This document shows, piece after piece, positions 11,626 to 15,650 of a stretch of 15,650 nucleotides of DNA. This DNA comes from MFAQ01 sp964592455 (GTDB lineage: Bacteria; Patescibacteriota; Microgenomatia; UBA1400; MFAQ01), in assembly GCA_964592455.1 (NCBI GenBank), contig CAZQDQ010000011.1, positions 1 to 15,650 on the forward strand, read 5' to 3'. The translations under genes were made by a program, and so were the position numbers. A model generated the notes under the pieces. It saw nothing but the letters and a program-made list of their open reading frames with translations. It had not been told where the DNA came from and did not search any database. Every line of letters starts with the position of its first letter. The first letter of the stretch is position 1.

Positions 11626-13206
11626 TTGATTGTTTTGGATGATGTGGGTGACGCCACGCAGTTTAAGTTGTTGTTTAGTATCGTCTGTGAGACCGTAGGT
11701 ATTTAGATTTTCAACCAGCCTTATCCATTTGAGAGTAGCAAAACCAGAGTATCCATTTAGTCTTTTGTGTTTGTGCTCTAAAGAATAAAGAGAGCGAATG
11801 GACTCTATCTGATGATCTGGCATGTTCCAGAGTTTTATAGGTAACTCTAAGATGATGGCTTCTTTTGGTAGTTTTTTTACTTCTTCATATACTGTTGGTA
11901 GGCTAATGTTTATTGGATAGCCGGTAAGCGGGATGTGATTTTCGAGGGAAAGAAAAATAAAGACAAGAAAAATAATAAATATTTTAGTTTTTGTTTTTAG
12001 GTGGTTGAAATGTTTATTGGTGGCGATAGTGACAAGAGAGCTAGCGGCGAAAAGGGCCAGCAAAATAAAACGACTAGGAGTTCTAAAACCGGTAAAGCCT
12101 GGGAAGAGGTAGTAGAAGAGAGCGTATGGGAGAGGTATGAGTGGTTTTATGGTTTGGCCAAAGATTTTGAGAGCCGGACCAAGGGACATGGCCAGAGAAA
12201 ATAGCAACAAGAGCTTCGTGCTTCGCAAAAAGCCGTGCTCGCATCGCTCCTGACTGGCAGGGCATATCTGCGCGCGGTTTTTGCTGGAATCACTCGCTCT
12301 TTTTGAAAAAACTATAACGAATATTATGGTGAGTGTCGCCCAGCCTTGGTATTTGGTAAAAATTTCTTCGAGGCCAAGGGAAAAGTGAGCCGCATCACGG
12401 ATTGATCTGGTGGCTTCTTCATACAGGAAATGGGTTTTGATGTAGGGGAGAAGTAAAAGTAGCCAAACAACGGCGTAAGGCAAAAAACTCACAACCCATC
12501 TAAAACCGTACCCTGCCTGCCGACAGGCAGGTCGGTGCGTTACTGACGGGGCATGTGCATGTTCCGTGCGGTTTTGGCTAGCGCTTCTGCGTTTTATTAG
12601 TATACCCAGAACAAAAAACAAACTGGCAAAAAAGAGGAGGTAGGCGGTAAAAATAGTTTCGGTAAGCTGGAGAGTAGTGAAGAGAAGGAATAAATGAAGA
12701 CTTTTCTTGCTTTGAGAATTCAAAAAATTCACTAGGTTGTAGAGAGCGGCAAAAAGAAGCCAAAAATTAAAGACTTGAAGATGCGAGTAGTAGTGAAGAT
12801 GAACTCCAGATAAGTTAAATAGTAGTGTAGCTAAGAGTGAGCCAAACAGTTTACTACTGACTTTATGAAAAAATAAAAAGGAACTAAAAAAAGTCAAAAC
12901 AAAGCTTAAGATGTAGCCAAGGTTGAATATTAGAATAGGGTTGTTGGTGACTATCCTGGCAGGTAAGGTGAGTAAGCTGGTAGTTAGGAATAGATCGGAG
13001 TAGGTGAGTGTATTAGGTTCTGGAGCAAAAAAAGTTGCTTCATAAAGCGGCTTCTTGGCTATGAGATTATTTTGGACTTGGTTGATAATGTAGGTAATGA
13101 GTCTGGTATCGTTGTTGTCTGGAAGAGTGTCCTTCGGATAAATAAAACTAGAAGGATAAACAAAAAAGCAGAGGAATACTCCTAGGAGGAATATATATAA
13201 TTTCAT
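11611..13206 (-). CDS. Polytopic membrane protein, possibly GT-C glycosyltransferase-like
   Basis: 531 aa with about ten to twelve hydrophobic segments (for example 1-17, 88-113, 145-160, 171-200, 238-255, 289-301, 331-341, 379-395, 408-420) and a polar C-terminal domain (about 430-531: PTVYEEVKKLPKEAIILELPIK, RLNGYSGFATLKWIRLVENL). An early loop (23-70) follows the first segment, as in GT-C enzymes using lipid-linked sugars, and FRTPSRF (374-380) before a late membrane segment also recurs in bacterial membrane proteins of this style. The classification is therefore plausible but not proven; no clear catalytic Asp motif could be fixed. Two hydrophilic, GC-rich inserts (residues about 211-235 and 308-327) are encoded by related inverted-repeat elements. 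The last residues LSEI are encoded by a 7-bp repeat. The ATG has TATAAT (complement 13221-13226) and a leader of about 8 bases. Confidence 0.75.
   Translation of the reverse strand: MKLYIFLLGVFLCFFVYPSSFIYPKDTLPDNNDTRLITYIINQVQNNLIAKKPLYEATFFAPEPNTLTYSDLFLTTSLLTLPARIVTNNPILIFNLGYILSFVLTFFSSFLFFHKVSSKLFGSLLATLLFNLSGVHLHYYSHLQVFNFWLLFAALYNLVNFLNSQSKKSLHLFLLFTTLQLTETIFTAYLLFFASLFFVLGILIKRRSASQNRTEHAHAPSVTHRPACRQAGYGFRWVVSFLPYAVVWLLLLLPYIKTHFLYEEATRSIRDAAHFSLGLEEIFTKYQGWATLTIIFVIVFSKRASDSSKNRAQICPASQERCEHGFLRSTKLLLLFSLAMSLGPALKIFGQTIKPLIPLPYALFYYLFPGFTGFRTPSRFILLALFAASSLVTIATNKHFNHLKTKTKIFIIFLVFIFLSLENHIPLTGYPINISLPTVYEEVKKLPKEAIILELPIKLWNMPDHQIESIRSLYSLEHKHKRLNGYSGFATLKWIRLVENLNTYGLTDDTKQQLKLRGVTHIIQNNQLSEI
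12225..12284. repeat. GC-rich inverted-repeat element 2, in frame in the membrane protein gene
   Basis: GCAAAAAGCCG (12225-12235) and CGGTTTTTGC (12275-12284) are imperfect inverted ends. The interior includes CCTGACTGGCAGGGCAT. It encodes SKNRAQICPASQERCEHGFL in the minus-strand protein and resembles element 1 (12502-12575) in interior and in the right end GCGGTTTT. Confidence 0.55.
12502..12575. repeat. GC-rich inverted-repeat element 1, in frame in the membrane protein gene
   Basis: AAAACCG (12502-12508) and CGGTTTT (12569-12575) are inverted ends. Inside, CCTGCCTG (12512-12519) and CAGGCAGG (12524-12531) form an 8-bp hairpin that shares its core with the palindrome in ybeY. It encodes QNRTEHAHAP...RPACRQAGYG, an insert breaking the hydrophobic pattern of the protein. 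Confidence 0.65.
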
Positions 13207-13220
13207 AGAAATGTAAGTGG

Positions 13221-13226
13221 ATTATA
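13221..13226 (-). promoter_or_regulatory. -10 box of the membrane protein gene
   Basis: Minus strand TATAAT (complement 13221-13226), predicted +1 near 13214, 8 bases from the ATG. It abuts the oppositely directed -10 at 13230-13235 and sits in the 13-mer GTGGATTATATGG also found at 2194-2206. Confidence 0.5.
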
Positions 13227-13242
13227 TGGTATATTTTAGAGG
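13227..13242 (+). promoter_or_regulatory. Extended -10 driving the structured leader and PIG-L gene
   Basis: TGGTATATT (13227-13235) is an extended -10 with TATATT. The predicted +1 is near 13242, two bases before the first stem of the leader. No good -35. Confidence 0.5.
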
Positions 13243-13325
13243 TGAATGTGGTGTGGAAGCGTGCACCATACCATTTTAAGCATTCAAAACAGATAAATTG
13301 AGAATCCGCCTTTGGCGAGATGAAG

Positions 13326-13371
13326 AGTTGAGGTGGAACCTGTCCGATTTTATAAATCGAGACCCGCAACT
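13326..13371 (+). promoter_or_regulatory. T-box antisequestrator (tRNA acceptor-end binding bulge)
   Basis: Helix A1: AGTTG (13326-13330) with CAACT (13367-13371), an A-G mismatch, then GG (13332-13333) with CC (13364-13365). A one-sided bulge TGGAACCT (13334-13341) follows. Helix A2: GTC (13342-13344) with GAC (13361-13363) and CGATTT (13345-13350) with AAATCG (13354-13359), with A13360 bulged. This is the A1-bulge(UGGNACC)-A2 layout of known T-boxes, with one extra base in the bulge. Confidence 0.65.
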
Positions 13372-13392
13372 AATTAGTAAGATTAATTGCGG
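13364..13392 (+). promoter_or_regulatory. Sequestrator hairpin abutting the PIG-L start codon
   Basis: CCGCAA (13364-13369) pairs with TTGCGG (13387-13392), and TAAT (13371-13374) with ATTA (13382-13385), across one C-A mismatch. It uses the same CCGCAACT as helix A1 of the antisequestrator, so the two are mutually exclusive. No T run follows, so control would act on translation initiation, not termination. Confidence 0.6.
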
Positions 13393-14112
13393 ATGTTAGA
13401 TATAGATAATTTTCTAAATAGTTTAAAAAATAAGAAAGTTTTAGTTGTCTTTCCACATCCGGACGATGAATCTGTCATGGCTGGGGGCCTGATTCAAAGA
13501 CTGATTTCCTTGGGGTTTATGGTGACTGTTTTGAGTCTTACAGAAGGTGAGAGCGGAAAAATACACATAAATGGTAAGGGTAGAAGTTTAAGAGAGATTC
13601 GAAGCAGTGAGTTTGCCGAGGCGATGGCAATTTTAAAGGTATCAGACTGGGTTTTGTGGAACTTTGAAGATGGAAAATTGCGTCAAAGACTGGATTGGAA
13701 AAAAAGACTTAGAAAGTTTATTAAGCAAATGAACTTTGGTTTGGTGGTGTCTTACGACTTATCTGGAGTGTCGGGACACCCCGATCACATTAGTCTGGCC
13801 CGTGAGTTGCTAAGTTTAACTAGACAAAATAAGTTTTTACTGTTGTGGGTAAGCTTTGTGGGACACATGAAAGAAATAGTTGTAAGTAAAAGTGTTGATA
13901 AGTATTTAGCAAGTCCCGATATGGAATTAAAACTAAGTTTGACTGAGTCGTGGAAGAAATGGATGGCGGCTTATTCACACAGGAGCCAGGCTTTAAGAAA
14001 CTTTTTAAGATATCCGTGGTGGATTTTGTTTTTAGTAGCCAGAAGAGAATGGTACGTGGTTGCCCAAAAAAATAAAAGATATCGATACAAATATCCAGAA
14101 TTTATGATATAG
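13393..14112 (+). CDS. PIG-L family (LmbE-like) N-acetylglucosaminyl deacetylase
   Basis: 239 aa from the ATG at 13393; an upstream in-frame TTG at 13387 lies inside the sequestrator hairpin. PIG-L enzymes are zinc-dependent deacetylases of N-acetylglucosamine conjugates (MshB, BshB, teicoplanin and GPI deacetylases). Visible: FPHPDDE (20-26; zinc ligands His22 and Asp25, catalytic base Asp24), the Rossmann-like VTVLSLTEGESGK and RSLREIRSSEFAEAMAILKV blocks, WNFEDGKL, and SGHPDH (127-132), where His132 is the third ligand and His129 the likely transition-state residue. A C-terminal region of about 60 residues contains YSHRSQALRNFLRYPWWILFLVARREWYVV, a typical PIG-L end. The natural substrate is unknown. 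It is the first gene behind the T-box-like leader and probably co-transcribed with 14152-14580. Confidence 0.9.
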   Translation: MLDIDNFLNSLKNKKVLVVFPHPDDESVMAGGLIQRLISLGFMVTVLSLTEGESGKIHINGKGRSLREIRSSEFAEAMAILKVSDWVLWNFEDGKLRQRLDWKKRLRKFIKQMNFGLVVSYDLSGVSGHPDHISLARELLSLTRQNKFLLLWVSFVGHMKEIVVSKSVDKYLASPDMELKLSLTESWKKWMAAYSHRSQALRNFLRYPWWILFLVARREWYVVAQKNKRYRYKYPEFMI

Positions 14113-14115
14113 GTT

Positions 14116-14124
14116 TGATAAAAT
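14116..14124 (+). promoter_or_regulatory. Extended -10 upstream of the gene 14152-14580
   Basis: TGATAAAAT, predicted +1 near 14131. The short leader carries GGAG (14143-14146). An internal promoter would let this gene escape the upstream leader control. Confidence 0.45.
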
Positions 14125-14151
14125 AAAGCATACTTTAAAAACGGAGAATGA

Positions 14152-14580
14152 GTGATGGAAGACATTGTGGTAAAAATGATGAAGGAAGTTAATGGCAAAG
14201 ATATGTTTTACCGCGAAGCCTGCCTTGGTGGGGTACTGGCTGGGTTTGCTGTGCAAAAGCAGCTAATAATGGCTGGTAAAGTTGTTTACGACGGATCTTT
14301 TGTGGCCATGATCAAGGACTTGTCTGATAAGCCGGTACCGGTGGTTCTGAGATCTTTAGGCGGAGTATACGAAAGCCAACTTTATGAGAGCATGTTTGTA
14401 GGGTGGAGGACAAAAGATAAATATAAAAGAGAGTACTTTACTTATTTTGGTCTGGGAATGCTTTGGGTAAGTAAACTGTATAAGGAATTCACTTTGGCGA
14501 AGATTGGCTGGCCAGAAATTATGGCGAAAGTAACTGCAGTTGTTGATGTTAGGTCTTCTGAACTTAAAAAGCTGTTATAG
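14152..14580 (+). CDS. Unknown protein, 142 aa
   Basis: The start is GTG 14152 or the adjacent ATG 14155; GGAG at 14143-14146 is 5 or 8 bases upstream, so both are possible and differ by one residue. The sequence has a compact mixed helix/strand look (VVKMMKEVNGKDMFYREACLGGVLAGFAVQKQLIMAGKVVYDGSFVAMIKDLSDKPVPVVLRSLGGVYESQLYESMFVGWRTKDKYKREYFTYFGLGMLWVSKLYKEFTLAKIGWPEIMAKV omitted in detail). Segments worth noting are FYREACLGGVLAGFAVQ (weakly hydrophobic), GWRTKDKYKREYFTYFGLG and AVVDVRSSELKKLL. No signal peptide, no strong membrane segment, no recognised family. It lies 39 bases after the PIG-L gene and its stop codon abuts a strong terminator. Its place between a PIG-L enzyme and cysS does not by itself reveal a function. 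Confidence 0.72.
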   Translation: MMEDIVVKMMKEVNGKDMFYREACLGGVLAGFAVQKQLIMAGKVVYDGSFVAMIKDLSDKPVPVVLRSLGGVYESQLYESMFVGWRTKDKYKREYFTYFGLGMLWVSKLYKEFTLAKIGWPEIMAKVTAVVDVRSSELKKLL

Positions 14581-14607
14581 TCCTCCTAATAAAAGGGAGG
14601 ATTTTTT
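14581..14607 (+). terminator. Strong terminator closing the PIG-L unit
   Basis: TCCTCC (14581-14586) pairs with GGAGGA (14596-14601) around a 9-base loop, followed by TTTTTT (14602-14607). It begins at the base after the stop codon and separates the unit from cysS. Confidence 0.88.
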
Positions 14608-14620
14608 GGGAGCAAAAAGG

Positions 14621-14633
14621 TACAATAGGCTTA
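14621..14633 (+). promoter_or_regulatory. Putative -10 for a leaderless cysS transcript
   Basis: TACAAT (14621-14626) ends 7 bases before the A of the cysS ATG (14633). No Shine-Dalgarno is present between the terminator and the ATG, and no good -35 was found. Confidence 0.5.
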
Positions 14634-15650
14634 TGCTGAGGCTGTTTAATTCGCTGACTAGGAAACAAGAGGAGTTCGAGCCTTTTCGTGAGGTTGATGG
14701 TGAAATGGAGGTTGGGATGTATGCTTGTGGACCAACAGTTTACGACTTTGCCCATATTGGCCACGGCAGAAAATATGTAAACGATGATGTTTTAAGAAGA
14801 GTTCTGGAAAATATAGAAGGTTACAAAGTAAAACATATTCAAAATGTTACCGATGTAGGCCACTTAGTATCCGACGCTGACGAGGGCGAGGATAAGTTAG
14901 AGAAGGGTGCCAAAAAATACGGCAAAACGGTTTGGGAAGTGGCCAAGGAATACGAGCAATCTTTTTTTGCCGACATGGATTTGTTGAATGTTTTAAGACC
15001 AACAGTTTCTTGTAGAGCAACGGATCATATTAAGGAACAAATAAATTTAATCGAACAGTTGGTGGAAAAAGGGTATGCCTATGAGACTGAAGAAGCAGTT
15101 TATTTTGAGGTAGCAAAGTTCCCAGACTACGGAAGTCTTTTTGGACAAGATTTGTCGGAGAAATTAGTAGGAGTACGTGAAGAAGTAGTGACAGAAACGA
15201 GCAAAAAAAGTCCACTTGACTTTGCTTTGTGGTTTAAACTGGTGGGAAAGTTTGCGGACCACGTTATGCACTGGAGCAGTCCCTGGGGAGAAGGTTTTCC
15301 GGGTTGGCATATAGAGTGTTCAGCGATGAGTATGCATTACTTGGGTGAGCAATTTGAGATTCATACTGGTGGTGAAGACCACTTGTCGATACATCATCCT
15401 AACGAGATTGCCCAGTCAGAGGCAGTCACTGACAAAAGTCCCTTTGCTAAGTTCTGGTTTCATAGTGCTTTTTTGACAGTAGATGGAAAAAAGATGAGTA
15501 AAAGTTTGGAAAACGTTTATAGGGTGACTGATGTGGTTGACAAGGGTTTTTCACCAATGGCTTTGCGCTTTTTGTATCTGTCTACTCACTATAGAAAGAC
15601 GATGAACTTTACATGGGAGGCTTTACAAGCAGCACAAAACTCTTTAGACA
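14633..15650 (+). CDS. cysS: Cysteinyl-tRNA synthetase (3' end cut by window)
   Basis: 339 residues are visible with no stop; a full protein is about 450-500 aa, so the anticodon-binding domain is missing. Class I synthetase that charges tRNA-Cys. Motifs: YACGPTVYDFAHIGHGR (30-46), with zinc ligand Cys32 and the HIGH signature at 41-44; QNVTDVGHL (70-78), the usual NiTDvDDKI region; DFALWF (196-201); the block GFPGWHIECSAMS with Cys229; TGGEDHLSIHHPNEIAQSEA (245-264) with zinc-binding His and Glu; and KMSKS (287-291). The zinc site and adenylation site are thus complete. It is a true CysRS rather than the mycothiol ligase MshC, judging by the overall motif set, although MshC shares this fold and the cut C-terminus prevents a final test. 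It has its own start-codon-proximal -10. Confidence 0.95.
   Translation, partial: MLRLFNSLTRKQEEFEPFREVDGEMEVGMYACGPTVYDFAHIGHGRKYVNDDVLRRVLENIEGYKVKHIQNVTDVGHLVSDADEGEDKLEKGAKKYGKTVWEVAKEYEQSFFADMDLLNVLRPTVSCRATDHIKEQINLIEQLVEKGYAYETEEAVYFEVAKFPDYGSLFGQDLSEKLVGVREEVVTETSKKSPLDFALWFKLVGKFADHVMHWSSPWGEGFPGWHIECSAMSMHYLGEQFEIHTGGEDHLSIHHPNEIAQSEAVTDKSPFAKFWFHSAFLTVDGKKMSKSLENVYRVTDVVDKGFSPMALRFLYLSTHYRKTMNFTWEALQAAQNSLD

Larger units (their letters stand above)
13242..13392 (+). promoter_or_regulatory. Candidate miniature translational T-box riboswitch (tRNA-Cys?)
   Basis: A 151-base leader with four ordered elements. (1) Stem I-like hairpin: GAATG (13244-13248) with CATTC (13281-13285), and TGGTGTGG (13249-13256) with CCATACCA (13266-13273). 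It has a 7-base 3' bulge and a 9-base apical loop AAGCGTGCA containing TGC followed by A. (2) A small hairpin CGCC-TTT-GGCG (13307-13317) in the Stem III position. (3) An antisequestrator (13326-13371) with an unpaired TGGAACC. (4) A sequestrator hairpin (13364-13392) ending at the base before the ATG. T-boxes sense uncharged tRNA through specifier pairing and the NCCA end. UGGA predicts U73, typical of tRNA-Cys and tRNA-Gly; UGC is a Cys codon. The canonical distal Stem I platform is missing. Class assignment is an inference from motifs and geometry. Confidence 0.6.

Noticed and set aside
13364..13392. Hairpin before the PIG-L start read as an intrinsic terminator
   Set aside because: No T run follows (the next bases are ATGTTAGATA), and the start codon abuts the stem; a translational sequestrator fits better.
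13387..13392. TTG at 13387 as the PIG-L start
   Set aside because: It would place the start inside the sequestrator stem and add only two residues; ATG 13393 is the more usual codon and follows the hairpin.
1..15650. tRNA or rRNA genes and CRISPR arrays
   Set aside because: No T-loop-like GGTTCRA block in cloverleaf context, no rRNA-like stretch and no regularly spaced repeats were found by eye; the 7-bp arrays have no spacers.
1..15650. Recoded genetic code with UGA as glycine
   Set aside because: Several genes end at plausible family C-termini with TGA (rpsU, 7575-7925, 9909-10406), so the standard bacterial code fits.

Overview
The window looks like a chromosomal segment of a Candidate Phyla Radiation (Patescibacteria) bacterium, most likely from the Microgenomates side. 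This is inferred from the gene content: shortened housekeeping proteins (EF-Ts of 151 aa, YbeY ending at its zinc motif, FolD of 258 aa), an S2 protein with a long Lys/Glu/Ala-rich N-terminal extension, many small unrecognised or coiled-coil proteins, AT-rich DNA, and GC-rich palindromes inserted in frame in genes. UGA is used as a stop (rpsU, the gene ending at 7925, the minus-strand genes ending at 9909 and 11611), so the recoded Gracilibacteria/Absconditabacteria are unlikely. No tRNA, rRNA, CRISPR array, transposase or phage gene was seen.

Layout. 1-362: 3' end of an unrecognised GC-richer gene with a strong terminator. 466-783 (-): small membrane-anchored protein, divergent from folD (889-1665). 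1694-2170 (-): unknown protein, divergent from the translation block rpsB-tsf-(small basic ORF)-frr (2316-4595). This resembles the classical rpsB-tsf-pyrH-frr cluster with pyrH missing. 4592-4933 (-): coiled-coil protein, divergent from rseP (4971-6047), which is followed by a HIT-domain gene. 6470-7537: the packed set rpsU-yqeY-ybeY, then a small unknown gene (7575-7925). 8021-11104: dnaX-ybaB-recR, interrupted by a minus-strand unknown gene (9909-10406). 11144-11587: coiled-coil protein, convergent with a 531-aa polytopic membrane protein (11611-13206, -). 13242-14580: a structured RNA leader, a PIG-L family deacetylase and an unknown 142-aa protein, closed by a terminator. 14633 to the end: cysS, cut by the window edge.

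Most notable: the leader of the PIG-L gene (13242-13392) has the hallmarks of a miniature, translation-controlling T-box riboswitch. It has a UGGAACC bulge between two helices. The 3' arm of its antisequestrator can alternatively pair with bases directly before the ATG. A UGC codon followed by A sits in an unusually short Stem I. The UGGA bulge fits tRNAs with U73 (Cys, Gly) and UGC fits Cys; a cysteinyl-tRNA synthetase gene lies two genes downstream.

Other recurring patterns: (i) at least six genes have a -10-like hexamer whose last base lies exactly 7 nt before the first base of the start codon, with no Shine-Dalgarno, suggesting widespread leaderless transcripts; (ii) GC-rich palindromic inserts lie in frame in ybeY and twice in the membrane protein gene; (iii) a degenerate 7-bp periodic repeat (CARATNT) occurs in three gene-end spacers; (iv) G exceeds C on the + strand even across minus-strand genes, suggesting that + is the leading strand.
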